Made by a program: the position numbers and the translations under genes. Below the pieces are notes generated by a model. It did no database searches and was not told the DNA's origin. It saw nothing but the letters and a program-made list of their open reading frames with translations. Shown piece after piece: positions 1 through 8,214 of a stretch of 64,000 nt of DNA (positions within the stretch are counted from its first letter, which is position 1; every line of letters begins with the position of its first letter). Origin of the DNA: Pseudomonas laurylsulfativorans (lineage in GTDB: Bacteria; Pseudomonadota; Gammaproteobacteria; Pseudomonadales; Pseudomonadaceae); assembly GCF_002906155.1 (NCBI RefSeq), contig NZ_MUJK01000005.1:310001-374000 (forward strand). Reading direction: 5' to 3'.

Positions 1-61
1 GCCGTACTGCGAAGCCCAGAGCCAGGGCACCTGGCTCAAGCCTTGAAGCGCCAGTTCAGGA

Positions 62-1267
62 TCAGGCTGCCTCTTCGTACCAAGGGCCGAATGGATCAGA
101 CAGCAAACCCCAGCCCTCAACGCCCAGTGCCATTTCCTCATCGGTCAGCAGGCAGGCGTCCAGTTCGGCCGTGAGCTGCGTGAAGTCGATGTTCTGGCCG
201 ATGAATACCAGCTCCTGGCGACAGTCCCCGCTGTCGGCGGTCCAGTTTTTCATGATCCCGGTGGTACTTTCCGGGTCCTGCGGCCATTGGTTTTTCGGTA
301 CGTAACGCCACCAGCGTCCGGCAAAGCCATAGCGCATCAGGCCACCGGCCTGGGACCAGCTGCCAGCGTCCATGTGCTTGCTCGCCAGCCAGAAAAAACC
401 CTTGGAACGCAGCAGCTTGCCGTTGTCCCAAGGGCCGTCGATGAAGCTGAAGAACCGCTGCGGGTGGAACGGCCGACGAGCCCGGTAGGCGCTCGAAGCA
501 ATGCCGTATTCTTCGGTTTCCGGCACGTGTTCACCGCGCAGTTCCTTCAACCATCCCGGTGCCTGGGCCGCTTTTTCGAAATCAAAACGCCCCGTGTTGA
601 GAATCTTGTTCAAGGGGATTACGCCCATCGACATCGGAATGATTTCCGCCTGGGCGTTGAGCCGTTCCAGTATGGCGATCAGTTCCTCGCGTTCGTGGCT
701 GCTGATCAAGTCGATCTTGCTGAGCAAAATCACATCGGCGAACTCGACCTGCTCAATCAGCAGATCGGTAATCGAACGCTCGTCCTCTTCCTCAATTGTT
801 TCTCCTCGGGAGGCCAGGCTTTCGGCAGCCTGGTAATCAAGCAGGAAGTTCATGCCATCGACCACCGTGACCATGGTGTCCAGGCGTGCGATGTCGTTGA
901 GGCTCTGGCCGTTTTCATCGCGAAAAGTGAAGGTTTCCGCCACTGGCAGCGGTTCGGAAATACCTGTGGACTCGATCAGCAGGTAGTCGAAGCGACCTTC
1001 CTTGGCGAGTTGACTCACTTCCTCCAGCAAATCTTCACGTAACGTACAGCAAATACACCCGTTACTCATCTCCACCAACCGTTCTTCAGCCCGATTAAGG
1101 CTGACATCACGCTGAACTTCGGTGCCATCAACGTTGATTTCGCTCATATCGTTGACAATGACCGCAACCCGCAAACCATCGCGATTACGTAGTATGTAAT
1201 TAAGAAGTGTACTTTTTCCGGCGCCAAGAAAGCCGGAGAGAACCGTCACGGGGAGTCGATTGGACAT
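62..1267 (-). CDS. COG0523 (CobW/ZigA-type) metal-chaperone GTPase
   Basis: A G3E-family GTPase of about 401 residues, thought to deliver zinc to client enzymes when zinc is scarce. A Walker A motif GFLGAGKST lies near the N-terminus, followed by the metal-binding CxCC motif in NGCICCTLR and by ESTGISEP; a CobW C-terminal domain follows. The frame opens upstream with GTG at 1282 and ATG at 1273, but GAGGAA at 1275-1280 is spaced seven bases from ATG 1267, which gives MSNRLPV as the start. A Zur-type box lies about 50 bases upstream, shared with the divergent secreted protein. The position beside folE2 and a zinc ABC importer supports a zinc-starvation role. Family assignment is firm; client proteins are unknown. 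Confidence 0.93.
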   Translation of the reverse strand: MSNRLPVTVLSGFLGAGKSTLLNYILRNRDGLRVAVIVNDMSEINVDGTEVQRDVSLNRAEERLVEMSNGCICCTLREDLLEEVSQLAKEGRFDYLLIESTGISEPLPVAETFTFRDENGQSLNDIARLDTMVTVVDGMNFLLDYQAAESLASRGETIEEEDERSITDLLIEQVEFADVILLSKIDLISSHEREELIAILERLNAQAEIIPMSMGVIPLNKILNTGRFDFEKAAQAPGWLKELRGEHVPETEEYGIASSAYRARRPFHPQRFFSFIDGPWDNGKLLRSKGFFWLASKHMDAGSWSQAGGLMRYGFAGRWWRYVPKNQWPQDPESTTGIMKNWTADSGDCRQELVFIGQNIDFTQLTAELDACLLTDEEMALGVEGWGLLSDPFGPWYEEAA

Positions 1268-1317
1268 CTGCATATTCCTCACAGGGATGCCCGGTCGCGG
1301 TGTCGGGCCTAAAGCAA

Positions 1318-1332
1318 TGTTATAGTATAACT
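1318..1332. promoter_or_regulatory. Zur-type operator 1
   Basis: TGTTATAGTATAACT is a near-perfect 15-bp palindrome (GTTA-N5-TAAC core). It matches the known Pseudomonas Zur box and lies between the divergent COG0523 GTPase and the secreted protein at 1411, so one box could repress both when zinc is plentiful. Confidence 0.8.
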
Positions 1333-1410
1333 GTAAAAATTAGCCATCCCCTTACTCAACAGGGCAAAGGACAGGATGCTGAACGCCGCTCCCTTCGTGA
1401 GGCTCCCCCA

Positions 1411-1788
1411 ATGCGTAGCATCCTGAAACCTGCATTGATCATGCTTTCCCTGCTGGCGGCTGCCGACGCGATGGCCCAGGCCCCGAGCCTGGCCAAGTGC
1501 ACTCGCAGCGCCAATCTGCTGGCCTGCGTGGATGCGGACGGCAATACCTACAGCGTCAACACCGCTGGCAGCACCATCTATCTGCGGGGTTTAGAGGCAG
1601 CCGGAAAACGCTATTGGGTGCAGACCAACAGCCGCTACGGTCAGCTTACGTTTTTCACCGGCATCGCCTCCGATGGCGAGACCTGGGTTGGCTACAACCA
1701 GCGCATCGGCTGGACCACGATCAACCGTTTTTCCAGTTCCGGCGGCAGCAGTGCCAAGTTCACCTGTAGCCGGATCACGGGCTGTTAG
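1411..1788 (+). CDS. Small secreted protein of unknown function, probably zinc-responsive
   Basis: This 125-residue protein begins MRSILKPALIM and has a clear signal peptide ending near AMAQA. The mature part is rich in Ser, Gly, Thr and aromatic residues and has four Cys (AKC, LAC, FTC and the final Cys), which could form two disulfides in the periplasm. The reading frame opens upstream to 1207, but that extension runs across the Zur box and lacks a signal peptide, so ATG 1411 is the better start. No family is recognised. It diverges from the COG0523 gene across Zur operator 1, so zinc regulation is inferred. Confidence 0.7.
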   Translation: MRSILKPALIMLSLLAAADAMAQAPSLAKCTRSANLLACVDADGNTYSVNTAGSTIYLRGLEAAGKRYWVQTNSRYGQLTFFTGIASDGETWVGYNQRIGWTTINRFSSSGGSSAKFTCSRITGC

Positions 1789-1907
1789 GCCTGCCTGTTT
1801 TCTGCTCCTGCTGCCAGGCGAGCTAACTGTTGCGTAGCCGCCGCGCCGAAGGGTAAAGCGAAGGCCGCGCTGGCCAGAATCAAGTTGAGCAAGTGGCGTC
1901 TGTGCAT
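1785..1907 (-). pseudogene. amiA: amiA remnant (N-acetylmuramoyl-L-alanine amidase N-terminus)
   Basis: A 40-codon frame begins MHRRHLLNLILASAAFALPF, which looks like the signal-peptide region of the AmiA-type amidase that sits beside folE2 in other Pseudomonas Zur loci. After about 26 residues the sequence continues for only a dozen codons and stops; no amidase domain remains. It overlaps the end of the secreted-protein gene by three bases. It is still placed divergently from folE2 across Zur operator 2, the arrangement expected for an intact amiA. The identification rests on remembered similarity of the leader and on synteny. Confidence 0.55.
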
Positions 1908-1947
1908 GATGAAAGCCTGTTCATGAAAAAGGCATCGTCGGATGTGT

Positions 1948-1962
1948 TGTTATACTATAACA
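1948..1962. promoter_or_regulatory. Zur-type operator 2
   Basis: TGTTATACTATAACA is a perfect 15-bp palindrome matching the Pseudomonas Zur box. It lies 31 bases before the folE2 start at 1994 and between folE2 and the divergent amiA remnant. Confidence 0.85.
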
Positions 1963-1993
1963 TTGTAATTCAACTCCCACGATGGACCTGCTC

Positions 1994-2890
1994 ATGAATG
2001 CGCTGACTCTGCCGGATATCGCCGCGCAGGCCTCACGCCAAGCCCTGCCACTGGAGTGGGTGGGCATGTGCGGCATTGCTCTTCCCGTTTTGTTTGATGG
2101 CCAACGATTGAATGCAAAGGCCGATGCCGGCGTGAGCCTCGACGATGGCAATGTGCGCGGCATTCATATGTCACGGCTCTATCTGGCGCTTGAGTTGCTA
2201 GAGCAGGAAAGCCTTTCTCCGGCTTTATTGCGGCGGGTTTTGCAGCGTTTTCTTGAGAGCCATGAAGGGCTTTCCAGCAGCGCTCACTTAACCATTCACA
2301 CCGATGTGTTGCTAAAAAGGCCAGCGCTGATCAGCCCATTGGCAGGTTGGAAAAGCTATCCGGTCAGCATCGAAGCGCGGTTGAAAAACGCGATGTTCCA
2401 CGTGGAACTAAAAATCGAACTGCCTTATTCCTCAACCTGTCCATGCTCTGCGGCCCTTTCTCGACAGTTGATTCAGCAGCAATTCGTCGACGATTTCGCC
2501 AACAAGTCACTGCAACACGCTGACGTTTTAGCGTGGCTGGGTTCCACGAACGGCATCGTCGCTACACCTCACAGCCAACGCAGCAGCGCACTGTTGTGCG
2601 TACGGCTGGCTGATTTTTTGGACGATTTGCCTCTGATCGCCATCATCAACGATGCCGAAGCCGCACTCGGCACAGCCGTACAAACAGCTGTAAAACGCGC
2701 CGACGAACAAGCCTTCGCCTTGGCCAATGGTCAGAACCTGATGTTCTGCGAAGACGCTGCACGCCGTTTGAATCTGGCCCTGAAACGCTCCACAGGCATC
2801 AATGCCTTCCACATTCGTGTGATCCACGCCGAAAGTCTGCACGCCCATGATGCCGTGGCCGAAAGCCGTTTCAACTGGGAGGTCGCATGA
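1994..2890 (+). CDS. folE2: GTP cyclohydrolase FolE2 (type IB, zinc-independent)
   Basis: FolE2 converts GTP to dihydroneopterin triphosphate, the first step of folate synthesis, and replaces zinc-dependent FolE when zinc is scarce. The product is 298 residues, normal for the family. TCPCS near residues 148-152 contains the conserved active-site cysteine, and LPLEWVGMCGI near the N-terminus is also typical. ATG 1982 is in frame, but MNALTLPDIA at 1994 matches the usual family start. Zur operator 2 is immediately upstream. Its stop overlaps the ABC ATPase start (ATGA), so it leads an operon running to about 8124. Confidence 0.95.
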   Translation: MNALTLPDIAAQASRQALPLEWVGMCGIALPVLFDGQRLNAKADAGVSLDDGNVRGIHMSRLYLALELLEQESLSPALLRRVLQRFLESHEGLSSSAHLTIHTDVLLKRPALISPLAGWKSYPVSIEARLKNAMFHVELKIELPYSSTCPCSAALSRQLIQQQFVDDFANKSLQHADVLAWLGSTNGIVATPHSQRSSALLCVRLADFLDDLPLIAIINDAEAALGTAVQTAVKRADEQAFALANGQNLMFCEDAARRLNLALKRSTGINAFHIRVIHAESLHAHDAVAESRFNWEVA

Positions 2891-3555
2891 TTGGTTGCCA
2901 CGCTTTGCGCTGGGGCGCACCGGGTCAGCCTCTCACCCCTGCGCTCGAGCTCGAACTGCCGAGGGGCAGCCTGACCGCTATCATCGGTGCAAACGGCTCA
3001 GGCAAAAGCAGCCTGCTGAAGGTCATCGCAGGCTTGCAAAAGCCGTTGGCCGGAAAAGTGCGACTGAGTGTTCCACTCAAGGGCGGCGTGTCATTCCTGC
3101 CCCAGCAACAACACCTGGACAGGCAATTTCCGATCAGCCTTCAGGCATTGGTCGCCGCCGGTTTCTGGGGCAACAAACAGTCACCGGAGATCCGTAGCCA
3201 ACGACTGAATACTGTCCTCGAAAACTGGTGCCTGAACGGTCTGGAAGATCGGCCCTTGATGGCCCTCTCCGGCGGTGAATTGCAACGTGCCCTGCTCGCC
3301 CGCTTGAGCCTGACCGACGCACCTTTGCTGCTGCTCGATGAACCCCACGCGGCGCTCGATGAATGGGGTCAAGAGTTGCTCTGGAAGCACCTACACGAGT
3401 GGCACCACGAAGGCCGGACACTGATGGTCGTGTGCCATGACCTCGCCGCTGTCCGCGAGCACATCCCACACACATTGCTGATCAAACACAGCGGTTGTGT
3501 ATTCGGCCCGAGCTTCGAACTGATCCGCCAACAGCCACAAGCGCAGGTGGCCTGA
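2887..3555 (+). CDS. Zinc-type ABC transporter ATPase (ZnuC-like)
   Basis: The energising subunit of a metal importer, 222 residues. It has Walker A GANGSGKSS, the signature LSGGELQRA, Walker B LLLLDEPHAALD and the switch His in VVCHDLAAV. The ATG overlaps the folE2 stop, and the stop overlaps the permease start, so the genes are probably translationally coupled. The association with a permease, a cluster A-I binding protein and a Zur operator points to zinc, although manganese-type systems share this fold. It is probably a second system beside the canonical znuABC, which is not in this window. Confidence 0.9.
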   Translation: MIGCHALRWGAPGQPLTPALELELPRGSLTAIIGANGSGKSSLLKVIAGLQKPLAGKVRLSVPLKGGVSFLPQQQHLDRQFPISLQALVAAGFWGNKQSPEIRSQRLNTVLENWCLNGLEDRPLMALSGGELQRALLARLSLTDAPLLLLDEPHAALDEWGQELLWKHLHEWHHEGRTLMVVCHDLAAVREHIPHTLLIKHSGCVFGPSFELIRQQPQAQVA

Positions 3556-4421
3556 TGATCGCTGCCGCGCATCTTTGGCAACCCTTCCACGAATTCGTCT
3601 TCATGCGGCGGGCGTTGCTCGGTGGCTTGGTCCTGGCATGCAGCACGGCGCCACTGGGAGTGTTTCTGATCCTGCGGCGCATGAGCCTGATCGGCGATGC
3701 CGTCGCCCACGGCATCCTTCCCGGTGCGGCGTTAGGTTTCTGGTTTGCCGGATTGAGCCTCCCGGCGCTGACCATCGGCGGCCTCGGCGCCGGCCTGAGC
3801 ATGGCGGGCCTCGCGGCCTGGATTACCCGACGCACCGGCCTGCGAGAGGACGCCAGCCTCGCGGCGATTTACCCGATTTCCCTGGCCAGTGGCGTGCTGA
3901 TTCTCGGTATCGCCGGCAAGCGCCTGGACCTGTTGCACCTGCTGTTTGGCTCGGCGCTGGCGGTCGATGGCCCGACCTTGACCGGCATGCTCTGGGTCTC
4001 GGGTCTGAGTCTGATTGCCATGGTATTGATCTACAAACCACTGTTGCTCGACACCCTCGACCCGCTTTTTCTGCAAACCGTCAGCCGGCTCGGCCCTCTG
4101 GCCCACGGCGTGTTTCTGACGCTGGTGGTGCTGAACCTGGTCATCGGCTTCCAGGCGATCGGCGCGTTGATGGTGGTCGGCCTGATGATGTTGCCGGCCG
4201 CCGCGGCGCGCTTCTGGAGTCGCCGCTTGCCGGTGCTGATCGTCGTTGCCGCGATGCTCGGAAGCCTCTCGGTATGGCTCGGTTTATTAATCTCGTTCTA
4301 TTTCTCGCTGCCCAGTGGCCCGGCAATCGTGCTGGTAGCCGGCGGTGGATATCTGTTGTCCGTGGTGTTCGGGCCGGTACATGGCTTGCTGCGCCGCCCG
4401 CCTTTGCTCACATCCCAATGA
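3555..4421 (+). CDS. Zinc-type ABC transporter permease (ZnuB-like)
   Basis: An integral membrane protein of 288 residues of the ABC-3 family, with eight or nine hydrophobic segments forming the channel of the importer. The MSLIGDAVAHGILPGAALGF stretch is the typical conserved loop of ZnuB/MntB permeases. ATG 3555 overlaps the ATPase stop by one base; the frame is open upstream to 3495, but that part lies inside the ATPase gene. It pairs with the ATPase before it and the binding protein after it. Confidence 0.92.
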   Translation: MIAAAHLWQPFHEFVFMRRALLGGLVLACSTAPLGVFLILRRMSLIGDAVAHGILPGAALGFWFAGLSLPALTIGGLGAGLSMAGLAAWITRRTGLREDASLAAIYPISLASGVLILGIAGKRLDLLHLLFGSALAVDGPTLTGMLWVSGLSLIAMVLIYKPLLLDTLDPLFLQTVSRLGPLAHGVFLTLVVLNLVIGFQAIGALMVVGLMMLPAAAARFWSRRLPVLIVVAAMLGSLSVWLGLLISFYFSLPSGPAIVLVAGGGYLLSVVFGPVHGLLRRPPLLTSQ

Positions 4422-4432
4422 GGTGTTACCCG

Positions 4433-5308
4433 ATGCGCGCTTTACTCGTGTTGTTCAGCTTGATGGTGTCGATGTCGCTGTCTGCCGCCGAAAAGCTTCA
4501 GGTGGTCACCAGCTTCAGCATCCTGGCCGACATGACCCGACAGGTCGGCAAGGATCATGTCCAGATCACCAACATGGTCGGCCCGGACGCGGATGCCCAC
4601 ACCTACGAGCCGACACCGGACGACGCCAAGGCGCTGCTCAAAGCCAGGCTCATCATCAAGAACGGTTTGGGTTTCGAGCCCTGGCTGGATCGCCTGGTAA
4701 CGAGCACAGAGACCCGGGCAGCCGTCATCAGTGCAAGCCACGGTGTCATACCGCGTAGTCTGGATGAAGACGGCGATACCGTTCCCGACCCGCATGCCTG
4801 GCACAACCTGGCGAACACCGAGCTGTACATCGCCAACATCACCAAGGCGCTGATCGCCGCTGACCCGGCGAACACCGCCGATTACGAGCGCAACAGTAAG
4901 GCGTACCTGAAACAGGTCTACGCCCTGCTCGCCGAAGCCAAGGCCAAACTCGGCTCACTGCCACCGGGCAACCGCAGGATCGTGACGTCCCATGACGCCT
5001 TTGGTTATCTCGGCCAGGCCTACGGCATCGAGTTCATGGCGCCTCAAGGCCTGTCCACCGAGCGCGAACCTTCAGCCGCCGAAGTGGCCGCACTGATCAC
5101 CCAGATTCGTCAGGCCAGGGTCAAGGCGGTGTTCATGGAAAACATCAAGGACGCCCGCCTGCTCAAGCAGATCGCGGATGAAAGCGGCGCGCAGATCGGC
5201 GGCACTTTGTATTCCGATGCGCTTGCGGCAAGCGGTCCGGCCAGCACCTTCACCGGGTTGTTCGAGCACAACCTCAACACCCTGTACAACGCGTTGAGCA
5301 AGCCATGA
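4433..5308 (+). CDS. Periplasmic metal-binding protein of the ABC importer (ZnuA/cluster A-I type)
   Basis: The solute-binding protein captures metal in the periplasm. It has 291 residues with a signal peptide (MRALLVLFSLMVSMSLSAA). Likely ligands are the His residues in DAHTYEP, PHAWHN and TSHDAFGY and the Asp in LYSDAL. It lacks the long His-rich loop of classical ZnuA and carries only a short acidic stretch (DEDGDTVPD). The frame is open back to 3575 inside the permease, but GAGGTG seven bases before ATG 4433 fixes the start. Its end overlaps the carbonic anhydrase start by four bases. Confidence 0.92.
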   Translation: MRALLVLFSLMVSMSLSAAEKLQVVTSFSILADMTRQVGKDHVQITNMVGPDADAHTYEPTPDDAKALLKARLIIKNGLGFEPWLDRLVTSTETRAAVISASHGVIPRSLDEDGDTVPDPHAWHNLANTELYIANITKALIAADPANTADYERNSKAYLKQVYALLAEAKAKLGSLPPGNRRIVTSHDAFGYLGQAYGIEFMAPQGLSTEREPSAAEVAALITQIRQARVKAVFMENIKDARLLKQIADESGAQIGGTLYSDALAASGPASTFTGLFEHNLNTLYNALSKP

Positions 5309-5865
5309 TCCGCAAGAATCCTTCCGGAGATTTACCGCTGATTGCCGAGTCGGCCTATGTCGACAAGACGGCGATCATCTGCGGCAAAGTGGTGATCGGC
5401 GAGAACGTGTTCGTCGGGCCCTACGCGGTGATCCGCGCTGACGAAGTCAATGACTCAGGTGACATGCAGCCGATCACCATCGGTGCCAACTCGAACATCC
5501 AGGACGGTGTGGTGATCCACTCCAAATCCGGTGCGGCGGTGACCATCGGCGAATTCAGTTCCATCGCCCACCGCTCGATCGTGCACGGCCCCTGCACCGT
5601 GGGCAATCGGGTGTTCATCGGCTTCAACAGCGTGCTGTTCAACTGCGCAGTCGGTGACGGTTGCGTGGTACGACACAACTCGGTGGTCGACGGGCGTGAC
5701 CTGCCCGAGGCCTTCTACGTGCCCTCGACCACACGGATCGGACCTAACACCGACCTCTCGCAATACCCGCCGGTGAGTGTCAGTGCTTCGGAGTTTTCCG
5801 AAGACGTGGCGCGCACCAACGTCGATCTGGTGCGCGGCTACAAAGCCCTGCAAAACGAGTTCTGA
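5305..5865 (+). CDS. Gamma-class carbonic anhydrase-like hexapeptide-repeat protein
   Basis: A left-handed beta-helix protein of 186 residues with many hexapeptide repeats, for example in VVIGENVFVGPYAVI. Three His residues in the expected gamma-carbonic anhydrase arrangement are present: H72 (VVIHS), H89 and H94 (AHRSIVHG). The family can use iron, cobalt or zinc to hydrate CO2; here it may back up zinc-dependent beta-class enzymes under zinc limitation. Activity is inferred, not shown. It is coupled to the metal-binding protein by an ATGA overlap and is two bases from the dihydroorotase gene. Confidence 0.88.
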   Translation: MIRKNPSGDLPLIAESAYVDKTAIICGKVVIGENVFVGPYAVIRADEVNDSGDMQPITIGANSNIQDGVVIHSKSGAAVTIGEFSSIAHRSIVHGPCTVGNRVFIGFNSVLFNCAVGDGCVVRHNSVVDGRDLPEAFYVPSTTRIGPNTDLSQYPPVSVSASEFSEDVARTNVDLVRGYKALQNEF

Positions 5866-5867
5866 CC

Positions 5868-7205
5868 ATGAGCAGCGTGCTGATTCGCAATGCCCGGCTG
5901 GTGAACGAAGGCCGTGAGTTCGAGGGCGATCTGTTGGTGAGCAACGGTCGAATAGTGAAAATCGCTCGCTGCATTCACGATGAAAACGCCAAGGTGGAAA
6001 TCGATGCCGAGGGCCAATGGCTGCTGCCCGGCATGATCGACGATCAGGTGCATTTCCGTGATCCCGGCGCGCCCGACAAGGGCAGCATTTACACCGAGTC
6101 CCGGGCTGCAGTGGCGGGCGGCATCACCAGCTTCATGGACATGCCGAACACCAGCCCGCCGACCCTGACCCTCGAAGCACTGGCCGACAAGAAGCGCCGC
6201 GCGGCGATCAGTTCCGTGGCCAACTACGGCTTTCATTTCGGCGTGAGCAACGACAACCTCGACACCGTCGCCGCGCTCAAGCCTTGCGAGGTGGCCGGGG
6301 TAAAAGTGTTCATGGGCGCCTCCACCGGCAACATGCTCGTGGACGACCCGGGCATTCTCGAACGGTTATTCGCCGAAGTGCCGACCTTGCTACTGGCTCA
6401 CTGCGAGCACACGCCCAGCATCGAAGCCAACGCGGCCAGACTCAGAGAACACTTTGGCGACTCCACCCCTCCCGCCGCTCATCCACTGATCCGCGATGCC
6501 CAAGCGTGCTTTCGCTCATCATCAATGGCGGTCGACCTGGCGAGAAAACATGGCACGCGCCTGCACGTCCTGCACCTGACAACGGCTCGGGAACTGGCCT
6601 TGTTCGAGGACAAGCCGCTGCCGCACAAACGCATTACGGCTGAAGTCTGCCTGCATCATCTGCTGTTCGATGACCGCGATTATCCCGACCTTGGCAACCT
6701 GATCAAATGCAACCCGGCGATCAAGACACAAGCTGACCGCGATGCCCTGCGCCAGGCACTGTCGAGCAACCGGCTGGACATCATCGGCAGTGACCACGCG
6801 CCGCACACCTGGTCGGAAAAACAACAGCCTTACTGGCAGGCACCGTCCGGTCTGCCCCTGGTGCAACATGCACTACCCGCGCTGTTGGAACTGGTTGCCG
6901 AGCAGATTTTGCCAATCACCACGCTGGTGGCCAAAACCAGCCACCGTGTCGCGGACCTGTTCGCCATTCCCGATCGCGGTTATCTTCGAGAAGGCTATTG
7001 GGCAGATCTGGTGCTGATCAAGCCCGAACCCGGCGGCGTTGCCGTTTCCATGCAACCGATCCTGTCGCAATGCGGCTGGACACCCTTCGCCCCCCGCAGC
7101 TTTCGGCACAGTGTCAGCACCACGATCGTGTCGGGGCAAATGGCCTGGCACGACAAACGTCTAAATGACAGCTGCCAGGGTTTGCCCCTACGGTTCATGC
7201 GATAA
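5868..7205 (+). CDS. pyrC: Dihydroorotase paralogue (PyrC2/PyrQ type)
   Basis: An amidohydrolase-fold protein of 445 residues that would form dihydroorotate from carbamoyl-aspartate in pyrimidine synthesis. The usual HxH metal motif reads DDQVHFRDPG, so the first His is Gln60. The other ligands look intact: K146 in GVKVFMGAS (carbamylated Lys), the His residues of LLAHCEH and VLHLTT, and Asp in GSDHAPHT. The same DDQVHFR form occurs in other bacterial dihydroorotases, so it marks a subfamily rather than a dead enzyme. P. aeruginosa has a corresponding paralogue beside folE2. The location in a Zur operon suggests a low-zinc substitute. Confidence 0.88.
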   Translation: MSSVLIRNARLVNEGREFEGDLLVSNGRIVKIARCIHDENAKVEIDAEGQWLLPGMIDDQVHFRDPGAPDKGSIYTESRAAVAGGITSFMDMPNTSPPTLTLEALADKKRRAAISSVANYGFHFGVSNDNLDTVAALKPCEVAGVKVFMGASTGNMLVDDPGILERLFAEVPTLLLAHCEHTPSIEANAARLREHFGDSTPPAAHPLIRDAQACFRSSSMAVDLARKHGTRLHVLHLTTARELALFEDKPLPHKRITAEVCLHHLLFDDRDYPDLGNLIKCNPAIKTQADRDALRQALSSNRLDIIGSDHAPHTWSEKQQPYWQAPSGLPLVQHALPALLELVAEQILPITTLVAKTSHRVADLFAIPDRGYLREGYWADLVLIKPEPGGVAVSMQPILSQCGWTPFAPRSFRHSVSTTIVSGQMAWHDKRLNDSCQGLPLRFMR

Positions 7206-7236
7206 AGCTCGTTAGAAGCACGTGAGTACGCCGACC

Positions 7237-8124
7237 ATGATCCAGATCACCCTGCCCGATGGTTCATTGCGTGAGTACGACCAACCGCTGTCCGTACATG
7301 AGGTGGCCGCCAGCATCGGCCCTGACCTGGCCAGCGCAGCCGTAGCGGGCCGAGTCAATGGTGTACTGGTGGACTGCGAATACATAATCGAGGCGGATGC
7401 CCGGGTCAACATTGTCACCCCCCGGGAGCCGGACGGCCTGGAGATTTTGCGCCGCTCCTGTGCCTTGATGCTGGCCATGGCGGTCAAGCAACTCCACCCG
7501 CATGCGCAAATGCGCGCGGGCAAGGAATTGGGCGATGGTTTCTTTTACGAGTTTACCGTCGAGCGCCCCCTGACTCCGGCAGACCTGCCCCTCATCGAAG
7601 CGCGCATGCAATCACTGGCAGCGACCAATCACTCTATCCGCCGTCGACCCCATCGCGAAGAGATGTCGCTGTACCGGCTGGGGGACACCGAGTACCAGAG
7701 CCATGGACCGCATGTCCCCACCACCAAAGTCTTGCAGGCGTTTGCCCTCGATCACATCAGCGGCACGTTGCAACAACGTATCTACGGCACCTGCTGGTCC
7801 AGCCACCAGGAACTGCAACAGTGGAGCGTTCCACCGCACGTGGTCGTCGTGAGCATGGATGACCGTCAGGCGACTTATGCTCAAGCAGTGACCGATTCCT
7901 TGCGCCAACGGGGCGTGCTCGCCAAGGCCGACCTGCGTAACGAAAAAGTCCGCTACAAGATTCGCCAGCACAGCCAGACCGTGCCTTACCTGGTGGTGGT
8001 TGGTGAAAAAGAACAGGCTGGGGGGTTTGTCAGTGTGCGCAGTCGCACGGGGGAGGATTTTGGCCGGATGGCTGTTGAGGCGGCTTGTGAGTGGCTGAGT
8101 CAGCCCGGGATTCTGGGCGGCTGA
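7237..8124 (+). CDS. Threonyl-tRNA synthetase-like protein lacking the catalytic core
   Basis: This 295-residue frame has a TGS domain (about 1-62), a shortened N2 editing-like domain (about 63-190) and a complete anticodon-binding domain (about 195-290, starting PPHVVVVSM). The class II aminoacylation core, with motifs 1-3 and the zinc ligands, is missing: RIYGTCWSSHQELQQW runs directly into the anticodon domain. Of the E. coli editing residues, H73 and H77 align with Arg73 and Leu77, and C182 with Ser; H186 is kept. The frame is intact. GTG 7222 is also open, but ATG 7237 matches the ThrRS N-terminus. It closes the Zur operon. It might bind tRNA-Thr, but it cannot charge it. Confidence 0.85.
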   Translation: MIQITLPDGSLREYDQPLSVHEVAASIGPDLASAAVAGRVNGVLVDCEYIIEADARVNIVTPREPDGLEILRRSCALMLAMAVKQLHPHAQMRAGKELGDGFFYEFTVERPLTPADLPLIEARMQSLAATNHSIRRRPHREEMSLYRLGDTEYQSHGPHVPTTKVLQAFALDHISGTLQQRIYGTCWSSHQELQQWSVPPHVVVVSMDDRQATYAQAVTDSLRQRGVLAKADLRNEKVRYKIRQHSQTVPYLVVVGEKEQAGGFVSVRSRTGEDFGRMAVEAACEWLSQPGILGG

Positions 8125-8133
8125 ACTGACGCT

Positions 8134-8210
8134 TTCGCGAGCAGGCTCGCTCCCACATTGACTGTGTGTCGATCACACATCCCCCTGTGGGAGCCGAGCC
8201 TGCTCGCGAA
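8134..8210. repeat. Paired REP elements (REPIN)
   Basis: TTCGCGAGCAGGCTCGCTCC at the left and the complementary GGAGCC...TGCTCGCGAA at the right flank a spacer of about 30 bases. This is the typical inverted pair of short extragenic palindromes seen many times in Pseudomonas genomes. It lies between convergent genes and could also act as a transcription end. Confidence 0.85.
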
Positions 8211-8214
8211 GCCT

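Noticed and set aside
19..37. Perfect hairpin GAGCCAGG-GCA-CCTGGCTC after the COG0523 gene
   Set aside because: A real inverted repeat but without a T tract and too near the window edge to assign as a terminator.
287..1042. 251-codon plus-strand frame
   Set aside because: Antisense to the COG0523 GTPase, whose motifs are unmistakable.
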